Assembly (NCBI RefSeq): GCF_001510665.1 | Contig: NZ_LMTI01000004.1 | Location: 310,001 to 374,000, forward strand | Reading direction: 5' to 3' | DNA from: Bacillus sp. FJAT-27445 | GTDB taxonomy: Bacteria; Bacillota; Bacilli; Bacillales; Cytobacillaceae | DNA length: 64,000 nucleotides | Shown: positions 8,661 to 17,122 of the stretch, in pieces | How the letters are laid out: every line of letters begins with the position of its first letter | Position numbering within the stretch: position 1 is the stretch's first letter | The notes under the pieces: generated by a model | What the model was told of the DNA's origin: nothing | Seen by the model: the letters and a program-made list of their open reading frames with translations, nothing else | Databases searched by the model: none | Translations under genes and position numbers: made by a program

Positions 8661-9065
8661 GTGTATTTTCCATCAAAGAAGGATGCTTGGCTTACATTGA
8701 TTATTTTGTTATCGATACTTGTGTGCTTTATTCCACTGTTTTCAAAGGGAAATGGTTCACCTATTACAACATTGCCAATTGCCGCGTTTTTGCTTTGGCT
8801 TTGGTTTTCAACAGGCTATAAGATTGAGGGAGATCTGCTGATTGTCCGAAGCGGTCCGTTCAAGAGGAATATTCCGATTAAAGAAATTGAGAAAATCAGA
8901 AGAAGCAACAGCCTGCTCGCTTCCTATGCCCTTTCCATAAAAAGGCTGGAGATTACGTTTAGCAAATATGGATTGGTTTACGTTTCCCCAAAGGATGAGC
9001 AAGACTTTATAAACCTCCTAAAAGAAGTTAATCCAACCATTCAGACAGATTCAGTCAAAACTTGA
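8661..9065 (+). CDS. Small membrane protein with a bacterial PH-like domain
   Basis: A 134-residue protein starting at GTG, 6 bases after GGGAGG. Two transmembrane helices (about residues 8-27 and 36-52) precede a soluble domain, YKIEGDLLIVRSGPFKRNIPIKEI ... LEITFSKYGLVYVSPKDEQDFIN. This pattern (a beta-rich strand layout ending in 'SPKD..F...L') is that of bacterial PH domains such as bPH_6. The role is unknown. Confidence 0.65.
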   Translation: MYFPSKKDAWLTLIILLSILVCFIPLFSKGNGSPITTLPIAAFLLWLWFSTGYKIEGDLLIVRSGPFKRNIPIKEIEKIRRSNSLLASYALSIKRLEITFSKYGLVYVSPKDEQDFINLLKEVNPTIQTDSVKT

Positions 9066-9089
9066 GCAGCCAACGGGCTGTTCTTTTTT
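9064..9089 (+). terminator. Terminator after the PH-like gene
   Basis: GAGCAGCC / GGGCTGTTC arms with a 3-base loop and six T. The first base overlaps the stop codon. Confidence 0.8.
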
Positions 9090-9206
9090 AAAAACAAAAA
9101 GCCAGCCAGATTGTCTCGATTTTGCCATTGACCTCCAGTTTCTATAAAAGGAACAAAGGGTACTAACTTGGTATAAGACTATGGACGTAGAGGGGAGACG
9201 AGGCAT

Positions 9207-10886
9207 TTGGCACGATCAGAAAGATGCTGCATAGAAAGAGAAACAGCAACAGGGAAATACGGGATGGTGGCTACAGCCCATCCGTTGGCGACCGAAATCG
9301 GAGCCAAGGTTCTTGAAGAGGGTGGAAATGCCATCGATGCCGCCGTAGCTATCCAGTTTGCCCTGAATGTCGGCGAGCCGATGATGACGGGCATTGGCGG
9401 TTCAGGCTTCTTTATGGTCTACCATAAGGAAAGCGGGGACATTAAAATTTTTGACGGTCATTCGGAAGCCCCGGCTGCAGTTCACCCGGAAATGTTCCTT
9501 GACGAGAACGGGGAGGTCATTCCTTTCAGGGAACGATCTACCCACGCAACCGCGGTCGCCATCCCTGGAATCCTGAAAGCGATGGACGCAGCCCTAAAGG
9601 AATATGGGAGCAAGCCGCTTGCGGAACTCATTGAACCTTCCGCAAAAGCCTGTGAGGATGGCATTCCGCTCAATTGGGTTTTTATGAATGCACTTGATGA
9701 ATTCGAATATAGGCTAGGTGATGAAGCCCGGAAGTTTTATTTTACCGAAGGGACAAGGCTTCAGGAAGGCGAGCCGGTGAAAAAGCCGAACCTTGCGAGA
9801 ACGTTCCGTATATTGCAAAAAGATGGCGTTGCCGCTTTTTATGAAGGGGAAATTGCGGAAGCGATTGTCGATGAAGTTCAAAGCCTTGGTGGCTTCCTGA
9901 CGCTTGATGATTTGAAAAAGTACCGACACACTGTTGATGAACCAATCCGTGGCTCCTACAGAGGATATGAAATTGCAGCCGCAAGCCCGCCAACCGCAGG
10001 AGGGCCAAGCCTGCTTTATATCCTAAAGCTGCTGGAGAAGTTTGATCTCGCTTCCTATGGGCCGCGTTCTTGGGAGAAGTATTATTTGTTCACCGAAGCG
10101 ATGAGGCTTGCTTTTTCTGATAAAATTGCTTACATTGCCGACCCGCGCTTCAACAAAATTCCATTGAAAGGGATGGCGGACGAACGCTACCTTGCCGAGC
10201 GGTTAGAATACATCAACTTTGAATTCAGGAATCTGGATATCGATTTTGGAAATCCATGGAAATATGAAAAGGGGGAAGGGCGTCCGGTCGTCAGGCAGCC
10301 GAATGACGAGGAAAAAAGCGAAACGAGCCACTTTACGGTCGCCGACCAATGGGGAAACATTGTTGCATGCACGTCAACGGTTGAGCATCCATTCGGGACT
10401 GGCATCATGGTTCCAGGCTATGGTTTTTTCCTGAACAATGAATTGACCGATTTCGATGCGATTCCAGGGGGAGTAAACGAACCGAGACCAGGAAAACGGC
10501 CGGTCAGCTGCAAATGCCCGACGATTCTATTTAAAGATGGCAAGCCGGTTCTGACGTTAGGCTCACCGGGCGGACCGACAATTATTGCATCCGTTTTCCA
10601 GACAATCGTGAACTTCATTGATTTCGGCATGGATTTGAAGGACGCGATAGAAGAACCACGTATCTTCTCTACGCCAGGTATGCTGCTGTCCTGGGAAAAT
10701 GGAATCGACATGCTGGCCAAAGGGAAGCTTGAATCAATGAATTTCGAGTTTGGCAATGAACCGCATGTGATCGGGAATGTCCAGGCGATCCAGTTTGGCC
10801 TGGAGGCGGGAATGATGTACGGCGCATCCGATTCAAGCCGGGAAGGGACGGCAATCGGGATTGATTTTTTGCCTAAAGTGGAATAA
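9207..10886 (+). CDS. Gamma-glutamyltransferase family protein
   Basis: A 559-residue protein. The N-terminal block GMVATAHPLATEIGAKVLEE and GGNAIDAAVAIQFALNV, and the predicted self-cleavage site ETSHFTVAD with nucleophile Thr373, define the GGT family (Ntn hydrolase, autoprocessed into two subunits). GSPGGPTI and ACTSTVEHPFGTG are further family motifs. No signal peptide is seen, so it may be cytoplasmic, like B. subtilis YwrD, and the substrate could be a gamma-glutamyl compound or a related amide. The TTG at 9207 is set 9 bases after AGAGGGGAG; no ATG fits better. Confidence 0.85.
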   Translation: MARSERCCIERETATGKYGMVATAHPLATEIGAKVLEEGGNAIDAAVAIQFALNVGEPMMTGIGGSGFFMVYHKESGDIKIFDGHSEAPAAVHPEMFLDENGEVIPFRERSTHATAVAIPGILKAMDAALKEYGSKPLAELIEPSAKACEDGIPLNWVFMNALDEFEYRLGDEARKFYFTEGTRLQEGEPVKKPNLARTFRILQKDGVAAFYEGEIAEAIVDEVQSLGGFLTLDDLKKYRHTVDEPIRGSYRGYEIAAASPPTAGGPSLLYILKLLEKFDLASYGPRSWEKYYLFTEAMRLAFSDKIAYIADPRFNKIPLKGMADERYLAERLEYINFEFRNLDIDFGNPWKYEKGEGRPVVRQPNDEEKSETSHFTVADQWGNIVACTSTVEHPFGTGIMVPGYGFFLNNELTDFDAIPGGVNEPRPGKRPVSCKCPTILFKDGKPVLTLGSPGGPTIIASVFQTIVNFIDFGMDLKDAIEEPRIFSTPGMLLSWENGIDMLAKGKLESMNFEFGNEPHVIGNVQAIQFGLEAGMMYGASDSSREGTAIGIDFLPKVE

Positions 10887-10949
10887 TAGGACTAGAAAAA
10901 CAGTTCGTTTTCGGATAGGATGGTAGTCGAGACGAAAGGAGCGAAACAC

Positions 10950-11135
10950 TTGGGCAAAGACATTACTGATAAAGACACACAAGTAACCTTCCTGAAACAA
11001 CGCCTGAACATGTTCATGGAACTGCTTGAAGCGATTGAACCTGAAGAAGCGGACGTCGACGACATCGACCGCCTGCTCGAAATCATTGACGACATCGAAT
11101 CCAAAGTACGCGAATTCAATAATCGCGACCTCTAA
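10950..11135 (+). CDS. SE1561 family small protein (YfjT-like)
   Basis: A 61-residue acidic protein, MGKDITDKDTQVTFLKQR..., with many Asp/Glu in a helical C-terminal half. The TTG at 10950 is used because AAAGGAG at 10935-10941 is 8 bases upstream; the in-frame ATG at 10920 would place this site inside the gene. The family is widespread in Bacillales and of unknown function. By position it resembles B. subtilis yfjT, which also precedes pdaA. Confidence 0.72.
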   Translation: MGKDITDKDTQVTFLKQRLNMFMELLEAIEPEEADVDDIDRLLEIIDDIESKVREFNNRDL

Positions 11136-11159
11136 ACCCCGCCGCGAGCGGGGTTTTTT
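11135..11159 (+). terminator. Terminator after the SE1561 gene
   Basis: AACCCCGC / GCGGGGTT arms with a small loop and a run of T. Confidence 0.9.
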
Positions 11160-11283
11160 AAATGGCTGAATGAATTTAAGAAACAAACATACTTTAATCC
11201 CCTCCCCATTCGGAGTATAATGAACAATGATGGGAATTATTTGCACTACATATTTTAGCTGTTGAAACAAGGGGGAGAAGACA

Positions 11284-12831
11284 GTGAACATAGAAAATTT
11301 TCGAGAGAGCATGTACAAGCTGATTGTGGAAACGTCTACAAAGCTGCCAAAGGATGTCCGCCGGGCAATTAAGGGTGCGGCAGAGCGTGAAAATGCCGGA
11401 ACTCGTTCGGCAATGAGCCTTGCGACGATTACGAACAATATTAAAATGGCGGATGAACAGGTCTCGCCGATTTGCCAGGACACGGGGCTGCCAACGTTCA
11501 AAATCAAGACCCCGGTTGGCGCGAACCAGATCCAGATGAAGGCTGCAATCCAAGAAGCAATTGCTTTGGCTACAAAGGCCGGCAAGCTTCGCCCGAATTC
11601 CGTGGACTCGCTGACAGGGGAAAACAGCGGCGACAACCTCGGCGGTGGAACGCCTGTCATTAAGTTTGAACAATGGGAAAAGGACTATATCGATGTCCGC
11701 TTGATTTTGAAAGGCGGGGGTTGTGAAAATAAAAATATCCAATACAGTCTGCCTTGCGAGCTTGAAGGGCTTGGCCGTGCGGGCCGTGACCTCGATGGAA
11801 TACGCAAATGCATTATGCATTCCGTCTACCAGGCACAGGGACAGGGATGCAGCGCAGGATTCATCGGCGTTGGCATTGGCGGTGACCGTTCTTCCGGTTA
11901 TGACCTTGCCAAGGAACAGCTTTTCCGTTCCAATGATGACGTGAATCCCAATGAAGAACTTCGCAAGCTTGAGGAATATGTTATGGAAAATGCCAACAAG
12001 CTTGGCATCGGCACCATGGGCTTTGGCGGGGAAACAACCCTTCTTGGCTGTAAAATTGGCGTTATGAACCGAATTCCTGCCAGCTTCTTTGTGTCGGTTG
12101 CCTACAACTGCTGGGCATTCCGCCGCCTTGGAGTCAATGTTAATCCTGAGACCGGGGAAATTAATGATTGGATGTATCAGGAAGGCGAGATGATTGATTT
12201 TAAACAGGAGCAAACGCTCGCAGCACAGGAAACCGCCGCTGCCTCCGAAGGGGTTATCACACTTCAGGCACCAATCACCGAAGAACAAATCCGCAGCCTG
12301 AAGGTTGGCGACGTTGTCCAAATTAACGGAATGATGTATACAGGCCGTGACGCAATCCATAAATATTTGTCGACCAACGATTCCCCAGTCGATTTGAACG
12401 GACAGGTCATTTACCACTGCGGACCGGTTATGCTGAAGGATGAAGAAGGAAAATGGCATGTGAAGGCAGCCGGCCCGACAACAAGTATCCGCGAAGAGCC
12501 TTATCAGGGCGATATAATGAAGAAATTCGGCATTCGCGCCGTTATCGGAAAAGGCGGAATGGGGCCGAAAACACTTGCCGCTCTTCACGAACATGGCGGA
12601 GTTTATTTGAACGCAATTGGCGGTGCGGCACAGTATTACGCGGATTGCATTAAATCTGTCGAAGGAGTCGACCTGATGCAGTTCGGAATCCCGGAAGCAA
12701 TGTGGCATTTGAAGGTTGAAGGCTTTACAGCTGTTGTCACCATGGATTCTCACGGAAACAGCCTTCATGCAGATGTCGACAAGTCCTCGCTCGAAAAGCT
12801 TGCAGAGTTCAAAGAACCGGTATTTAAATAA
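11284..12831 (+). CDS. fumA: Class I fumarate hydratase (4Fe-4S)
   Basis: A 515-residue protein of the class I (iron-sulfur) fumarase fold with both alpha and beta regions in one chain. N-terminal landmarks are SPICQDTGLP (C64), GGGCENKN (C147) and QGQGCSAGFIGVGIGGDR (C189); LGCKIG gives C256. Three of these conserved Cys probably hold the cluster; I cannot say which from sequence alone. C-terminal landmarks are GRDAIHKY, GPTTSIREEPY and RAVIGKGGMGPKT, the beta-type domain. It interconverts fumarate and malate in the citric acid cycle. This type is oxygen-sensitive, in contrast to the class II fumarase FumC of B. subtilis. The GTG start follows GGGGGAGAAG. A 524-codon open frame on the other strand is judged a shadow. 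Confidence 0.9.
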   Translation: MNIENFRESMYKLIVETSTKLPKDVRRAIKGAAERENAGTRSAMSLATITNNIKMADEQVSPICQDTGLPTFKIKTPVGANQIQMKAAIQEAIALATKAGKLRPNSVDSLTGENSGDNLGGGTPVIKFEQWEKDYIDVRLILKGGGCENKNIQYSLPCELEGLGRAGRDLDGIRKCIMHSVYQAQGQGCSAGFIGVGIGGDRSSGYDLAKEQLFRSNDDVNPNEELRKLEEYVMENANKLGIGTMGFGGETTLLGCKIGVMNRIPASFFVSVAYNCWAFRRLGVNVNPETGEINDWMYQEGEMIDFKQEQTLAAQETAAASEGVITLQAPITEEQIRSLKVGDVVQINGMMYTGRDAIHKYLSTNDSPVDLNGQVIYHCGPVMLKDEEGKWHVKAAGPTTSIREEPYQGDIMKKFGIRAVIGKGGMGPKTLAALHEHGGVYLNAIGGAAQYYADCIKSVEGVDLMQFGIPEAMWHLKVEGFTAVVTMDSHGNSLHADVDKSSLEKLAEFKEPVFK

Positions 12832-12848
12832 GAATATTCTGATAAAAT

Positions 12849-12882
12849 GACAGTCCTGACCTAGTTAGGCTGTCGTTTTTTT
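12849..12882 (+). terminator. Terminator after the fumarase gene
   Basis: GACAG...CCT and AGG...CTGTC arms followed by seven T. Confidence 0.85.
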
Positions 12883-13023
12883 GCAATATTAAAGAAAATG
12901 ACGGAATTTCCCGGGAAATACGTGAGGATGGGAAGTCTGTCGGATATAGAGAAAATATTGCCATCAGTATAATCGACAATGATTCCAAACACTAAGGGAT
13001 ATTGGGTTTGGAGGGATTTGCGA

Positions 13024-13809
13024 ATGAAAAAATTGTACATGCTGTTGATTGCAGTTTGCATAATGCTTGCTTTTATTCCCAAAAAGACACACGGAGAGAC
13101 ATCATCAACACCGTTCGGCTGGGGTTTCAAGCGCGGCCAAAATGAACAGCAGGCGGATGCAGGCTGGCAATATGAAGCACTCCTCGAAAAAAACGGAGCA
13201 TTTTACAAGGGAAGCCCGGACGAGAAAATCGTCTATCTCACTTTCGACAATGGCTATGAGAACGGTTATACAGAAAAGGTTCTCGATGTTCTAAAAAAAG
13301 AAAAAGTCCCCGCAGCATTTTTCGTTACGGGCCACTACATCGAGAGCGCGCCGGAATATGTGGAGCGAATGGTAAAGGAAGGGCATATTGTCGGAAACCA
13401 TTCGTGGGGGCACCCCGATTTTACAAAAATTCCTGACGCAAAAATAAAGGAAGAACTTGAGCGTGTCCGAGCTGCCTATCAGGAGCTGACCGGCAAAAAG
13501 AAAATGGCCTATGTCCGTCCGCCCCGTGGAACATTCAGCGACAGGTCAATGGCGGTTAGCAAGGAAGCGGGTTATACACATGTGTTATGGTCGCTGGCAT
13601 TTGTTGACTGGAATGTAAACCAGCAAAGAGGTTGGCAATATTCGTATGACAATATTATGAAACAGATTCACCCAGGCGCGGTTATCCTGCTCCATTCCGT
13701 CTCTAAAGACAACGCCGACGCTCTCGAAAAAGTGATTGTCGATCTTAAAGCCAAAGGCTACAAATTCAAAACCCTCGATCATTTGGCAAAAAAGCAGAAG
13801 GCAAATTGA
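13024..13809 (+). CDS. pdaA: Spore-cortex delta-lactam biosynthesis deacetylase PdaA
   Basis: About 261 residues with a signal peptide (MKKLYMLLIAVCIMLAF) and a NodB-type polysaccharide deacetylase domain. The catalytic Asp motif is the PdaA variant TFDNGYENG, the zinc-binding pair is HSWGHPD, the Arg motif is RPPRGTFSDRS and the Leu/His motif is VILLHSVSKDN. PdaA removes acetyl groups from muramic acid so that muramic delta-lactam can form in the spore cortex, which is needed for germination. The ATG at 13024 follows GGAGGG at a suitable distance; the ATG at 12979 would add a 15-residue extension before the signal sequence. Its position after an SE1561 gene matches B. subtilis yfjT-yfjS (pdaA). 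Confidence 0.9.
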   Translation: MKKLYMLLIAVCIMLAFIPKKTHGETSSTPFGWGFKRGQNEQQADAGWQYEALLEKNGAFYKGSPDEKIVYLTFDNGYENGYTEKVLDVLKKEKVPAAFFVTGHYIESAPEYVERMVKEGHIVGNHSWGHPDFTKIPDAKIKEELERVRAAYQELTGKKKMAYVRPPRGTFSDRSMAVSKEAGYTHVLWSLAFVDWNVNQQRGWQYSYDNIMKQIHPGAVILLHSVSKDNADALEKVIVDLKAKGYKFKTLDHLAKKQKAN

Positions 13810-13812
13810 TCA

Positions 13813-13841
13813 AAAGAACTGCAGCGATGCAGTTCTTTTTT
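13813..13841 (+). terminator. Terminator after pdaA
   Basis: AAAGAACTGCA / TGCAGTTCTTT arms around a 4-base loop, with a T run. Confidence 0.9.
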
Positions 13842-13966
13842 ATTAATAATAGGCATATTAAACCCAATTATTGTTAAAAAGTGGTACAATAATTTCCATA
13901 AATCTATTGTAGGGAGGGACATGGAATAAGTTTTAAAAAACACGATTAGACCTACGGAGGTTACAC

Positions 13967-14560
13967 ATGAGCAACTTAATGACGAAAACTGAAAAAAGCC
14001 CTGCGGTAATGGTTGTTTGGGCGATTATTTTGCTGATCAGCAGTTTTTTTATGCCCTTTATAATTGTTTTTCTGATACATAATTCTTTTTTTCAAAACCG
14101 TGAGCAATGGCTATTTGTGGCGCCAGGCCAGGGGTATATAACATTTATGGCGGGGATGGTTTGGATTGCGCTTGTCATGTTTATGCATCTTTTTATTCAA
14201 TACAGATACGAGCTGAAATTTATGAAGTGGATTACATTGGTGCTCCTATTATTTAGTATACCCGTGTTCATGGTCGGGGCTACCAACTATTACTACTTCG
14301 ATGATAAGGGGCTTCATTACAATGAACTGAAATCGTTCAACCATACAGATACCTATGAATGGAACAGTTTTAAAGAAGTAAAACAAGTTCATGCAGTAAG
14401 AACCGGCGACAACGCAAAGTACTTGGAGAGCTATGAGTTCATTACGACTAGCAATAAACATTTCGTCGTCCCATATGAGGATTTTAGGGGAATTGAGAGC
14501 AGAGTTTTAGAAAAATTGGAAAAAAATCAGGTTAAAGTTACAGATAATTATTATGAGTAA
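13967..14560 (+). CDS. Membrane protein of unknown function, possibly with a PH-like domain
   Basis: A 197-residue protein. Three hydrophobic segments lie near residues 14-36, 55-72 and 86-103. A hydrophilic domain of about 90 residues then follows, with GLHYNELKSFNHTDTYEWNSFKEVKQV. Its strand-rich pattern 'F.GL....F....YEW..IK.V' resembles bacterial PH-like tails. The start is supported by TACGGAGG 7 bases before the ATG. I do not recognise the family. A lipoprotein gene follows 55 bases downstream. Confidence 0.6.
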   Translation: MSNLMTKTEKSPAVMVVWAIILLISSFFMPFIIVFLIHNSFFQNREQWLFVAPGQGYITFMAGMVWIALVMFMHLFIQYRYELKFMKWITLVLLLFSIPVFMVGATNYYYFDDKGLHYNELKSFNHTDTYEWNSFKEVKQVHAVRTGDNAKYLESYEFITTSNKHFVVPYEDFRGIESRVLEKLEKNQVKVTDNYYE

Positions 14561-14615
14561 GAAAGAATTCTCCTGTTTTAGAATAGATTCGTAAATTTTC
14601 CCTAGAGGTGATCGT

Positions 14616-15152
14616 ATGAAAAAATCCAAATGGGTATTTGCCTGTTTTTGGCCGCTGCTCATTTTCGTTTTATCGGGATGCCTGGAAAACAAAGATTATG
14701 CAGGCGCTAATACCAAGAGTCAGCCTGTAGCTGAAGATTCCCGGCAATGGGAGCTGTCACCTGAATTTACAACTTCCGAAGGAGATTTACTAATTGGAGA
14801 GGATAAAAAAGTAGGGATTGTTGGACCGGAGTTTATCGAAGGAGAAACAAACAAATGGCTTTGGCATTTTTGGAGTGATGAACAGACGATAGAAGGCGGC
14901 GAATTCAAAGTTGTCGCGACACATAAAGAGACCGGGGTAAAGGAAAAAGCACTGGTTGAAAATGCCGGTACAGCGAATGTGAAAAAAGTATGGAATTATG
15001 GAAAGCTGGACTACAGCCCAGACGGGGTTAGAGGTTCTGACAGTTCAAGGCCTTCCAATATGTCATTATCCAAACCGGGGACGTGGCGTTTGGAAGTATC
15101 CATTGGCAGTAACTATTTTGGCACAATTGTGGTCCATGTTAAAGGGAAATAG
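14616..15152 (+). CDS. DUF4871-type lipoprotein
   Basis: A 178-residue protein with an N-terminal signal and a lipobox LSGC (Cys22), so it is probably lipidated at the outer face of the membrane. The mature part has GPEFIEGETNKWLWHFWS and GTWRLEVSIGSNYFGTIVVHV, features of the DUF4871 family found in Bacillaceae lipoproteins. The function is unknown. AGAGGTGAT precedes the ATG. It is preceded by a membrane protein and followed at a short distance by an NTF2-like protein, so the three may form a transcript. Confidence 0.7.
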   Translation: MKKSKWVFACFWPLLIFVLSGCLENKDYAGANTKSQPVAEDSRQWELSPEFTTSEGDLLIGEDKKVGIVGPEFIEGETNKWLWHFWSDEQTIEGGEFKVVATHKETGVKEKALVENAGTANVKKVWNYGKLDYSPDGVRGSDSSRPSNMSLSKPGTWRLEVSIGSNYFGTIVVHVKGK

Positions 15153-15229
15153 AATGGGGTTCCGAAATTAAAAATTAAGGCTGTAGAAGAGCCAAAGAAT
15201 ACCGCAAAGATAGCAAGGAGTTTTTTAAA

Positions 15230-15634
15230 ATGAAAAATACATCCAGTGATGGCCGTGGGATAAAGTTTGTATTCCCTGAAGACTGCGGTAACTCTCCTAA
15301 AAAAAGATTTCTTATAGAATTTATTATTGCCATTGCCAAAAAGGATATAGAGTTCATTGCAGATAGTGTCACAGATCATATCCATTGGCAACTGGTTGGA
15401 AACACAACGATCATCGGGAAAGATAAACTTGCAGATAAACTAAAAAAAGATTTTATTTGGAAAATAGTCGAAATAGAAGTGTTAGATATTATTACACATG
15501 GCAAATCAGGTGCTGTAAATGGAACGTTTAAAATAGAGGATGGCCGCCAGTACGCATTTTGCAATGTTTATAATTTCGTCAGTGCTGGCAAAAGCATCGT
15601 AAAGAAAATAGCAACGTATATAATTGAACTTTAA
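15230..15634 (+). CDS. SnoaL/NTF2-like family protein
   Basis: A 134-residue protein. The segment KKRFLIEFIIAIAKKDIEFIADSVTDHIHWQLVG is the helix and 'W...G' start of an NTF2-like fold, followed by strands ending in FCNVYNFVSAGKSIVKKI. Such proteins are small enzymes or ligand-binding proteins and the substrate cannot be predicted. AAGGAG lies 10 bases before the ATG. Confidence 0.65.
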   Translation: MKNTSSDGRGIKFVFPEDCGNSPKKRFLIEFIIAIAKKDIEFIADSVTDHIHWQLVGNTTIIGKDKLADKLKKDFIWKIVEIEVLDIITHGKSGAVNGTFKIEDGRQYAFCNVYNFVSAGKSIVKKIATYIIEL

Positions 15635-15685
15635 GTTTGGATAGGTGGCTATGATTAGAAGATAAACTTCAGGGAGGTTTAAAAA

Positions 15686-15892
15686 ATGAATCGTTCGATA
15701 GCTGCGATAACACAATGCCCAAAATGCGGTGGAACTGAACTAGGTAAGGGGAAGCATAGTGGACAGGGGGTTATGTATCCGATGAATAAAATGAGTCTAG
15801 GTTCGGATGTAGAATATATTCTTTGTACAAGATGCGGGTATATAATTGAGAGCTATGTAAAAAAACCTGAGAAGTTTAAGGGTACTTTATAA
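15686..15892 (+). CDS. Small zinc-ribbon-like protein
   Basis: A 68-residue protein with two Cys pairs, CPKCGG (about residue 11) and CTRCGY (about residue 47). The spacing suits a single zinc ribbon. Similar short proteins in Bacillus are sometimes annotated as 'transcription initiation factor TFIIIB', a label I do not trust. Function unknown. GGGAGG lies 7 bases before the ATG. Confidence 0.65.
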   Translation: MNRSIAAITQCPKCGGTELGKGKHSGQGVMYPMNKMSLGSDVEYILCTRCGYIIESYVKKPEKFKGTL

Positions 15893-16009
15893 TAACTTCA
15901 ATATAAGGTAAAGGGACACAGCCATTTAATACTTTCCCAAAAAATACGTCCCGTGATTGTGGGGAGAAATGGTAAGCAAAGGCGGATTGCAAAGGGGGAA
16001 GCAAACGAT

Positions 16010-16597
16010 ATGCGAATAGAGACATTTGAACAGTTGGCAGTGGCGATTGATACACTTCCGAGAAAGCAATCGACGTTACTTATCGGGGTTGATGGATGCG
16101 GGGGTTCTGGCAAAAGCACTCTTGCCAGAAAGCTGAAGGAAGCTAGAACAGATACAATCGTTGTCCATATGGACGATTTTTACTTTCTTTCGGCCCAAAT
16201 CATAAAAGGACCGCCACAGGAAAAGCCTGTTGGCGCAGATTTTGACTGGCAGCGGGTATTAAATCAGGTGCTGCTGCCGTTGAGCCAGGATAAAGAAGGT
16301 AGCTACCAGCGTTACGATTGGAATAGTGATCAGCTTGCTGAATGGCATACCGCCCCTGTAGGCGGAGTTGTCATTATTGAAGGGATATCCTCGACACGGC
16401 ATGAACTGGCGGATTACTACGATTTCACGATTTTCGTGGATTGCCCGTATGACGTCAGGCTACAAAGAGGGCTTGAGCGGGATGGCGAAGGGGCTAGGGA
16501 TCGTTGGGTAAATGACTGGATGGTTGCGGAACAGATATATGTGGAAGCCCATAAACCGCATGAGCGGGCAGACGTGGTAATCGATGGGATGAAGTAA
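16010..16597 (+). CDS. Uridine-kinase-like P-loop NTPase
   Basis: A 195-residue protein with the Walker A motif GVDGCGGSGKST and the segment VVHMDDFYFLS, typical of uridine kinase and phosphoribulokinase relatives. VVIIEGISSTRHEL is the Walker B-like strand and FVDCPYDVRLQRGLERDG is the lid region. It probably phosphorylates a small metabolite (nucleoside or sugar); the exact substrate is uncertain. The ATG at 16010 is preferred because AAAGGGGGAA lies about 10 bases upstream; the earlier GTG at 15953 lacks a site. Confidence 0.75.
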   Translation: MRIETFEQLAVAIDTLPRKQSTLLIGVDGCGGSGKSTLARKLKEARTDTIVVHMDDFYFLSAQIIKGPPQEKPVGADFDWQRVLNQVLLPLSQDKEGSYQRYDWNSDQLAEWHTAPVGGVVIIEGISSTRHELADYYDFTIFVDCPYDVRLQRGLERDGEGARDRWVNDWMVAEQIYVEAHKPHERADVVIDGMK

Positions 16598-16641
16598 TAT
16601 CGTGTTTAAGGCATTCGGGATGAGATGAAATTGGCAATTAG

Positions 16642-16776
16642 CGGCATTATTCCATTAATGATTTATTCAATTTTGTTAATATTACTGGGTCATATTCACT
16701 TAATGGTGATGATTTAGAAATACATTTACCAGAGGTTGCACGTCAACAACTCATGACTGAAGTCACGAGCTTGTGA
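16642..16776 (+). pseudogene. Coding scrap cut by an IS-like end
   Basis: The frame reads a protein-like peptide with SYSLNGDDLEIHLPEV and then enters the IS-like end at 16750, hitting a stop 24 bases later. It has no start codon. Upstream is a TAG at 16639. I read it as the remains of a gene broken by the element, but the peptide is short and not assigned to a family. Confidence 0.35.
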
Positions 16777-17015
16777 AGGCAAAAATCGCCTTCTGGTATC
16801 AACAGCCCAATATACGCCCGTTGGCATACCGAATTAATCACCTTCTTTAAGAGGTGAACTGTTTGACGAGGAACCAAGCAAACCCCGTTTAATCTATCAC
16901 ATGTGCTTGGCTATCGCTACATGTAACGGTTTTTGTTCTTGTTGCTTGAACATTTGACGATGCAGAGCTTTTCCTGCATCAACCCTGTATGTTCAGTTTT
17001 CAAAGAACAATTTCT
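16750..17015 (-). ncRNA. Possible structured RNA read toward the IS-like end
   Basis: An extended -10 (TGCTATAAT on the minus strand, 17022-17030) would start a transcript near 17015. The expected transcript contains a perfect GATGCAG / CTGCATC hairpin near 16960-16982, a rRNA-leader-like TTGTTCTTTGAAAACTGAAC at 17010-16991, and ends in the 20-bp hairpin at 16750-16769. An end hairpin like this is where TnpB-type guide (omega) RNAs stop. No protein partner is nearby, so this is speculative. Confidence 0.3.
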
Positions 17016-17021
17016 AGTTAT

Positions 17022-17030
17022 ATTATAGCA
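17022..17030 (-). promoter_or_regulatory. Extended -10 promoter element, minus strand
   Basis: On the minus strand TGCTATAAT is a perfect extended -10. The -35 about 17 bp upstream (TTCGTA) is weak. It would drive transcription leftward into the structured region at 16750-17015. Confidence 0.4.
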
Positions 17031-17065
17031 TCTATATTGAGCTTTACGAAAGATTGGCTTACCTG

Positions 17066-17122
17066 TCGGATACTTAGTCTAGTACAAAAACCAAATGATT
17101 TATAGCACTAGACCGTATCCGA
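17066..17122. repeat. Long imperfect hairpin inside the IS-like remnant
   Basis: Arms TCGGATAC / GTATCCGA plus GTCTAGT / ACTAGAC enclose a loop of about 23 bases. Subterminal hairpins of this size are recognised by IS200/IS605 transposases, which supports the mobile-element reading. Confidence 0.6.

Noticed and set aside
10833-11660. A 275-codon minus-strand open frame across the SE1561 and fumarase starts
   Set aside because: It spans two confirmed genes and a terminator and has no known domain.
11194-12768. A 524-codon open frame on the minus strand opposite the fumarase gene
   Set aside because: It is an exact antisense shadow of a clear fumarase gene, has no ribosome binding site, no family-like motifs and biased composition; length alone is caused by codon use.
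12940-12975. TATAAT before pdaA read as a SigG or SigA promoter
   Set aside because: No convincing -35 at either spacing was found; sporulation control is likely from family knowledge but not shown here.
16991-17010. rRNA-spacer-like sequence TTGTTCTTTGAAAACTGAAC on the minus strand
   Set aside because: It resembles leader/spacer parts of Bacillus rRNA operons, but there is no 16S, 23S, 5S or tRNA around it; kept only as part of the IS-like remnant.
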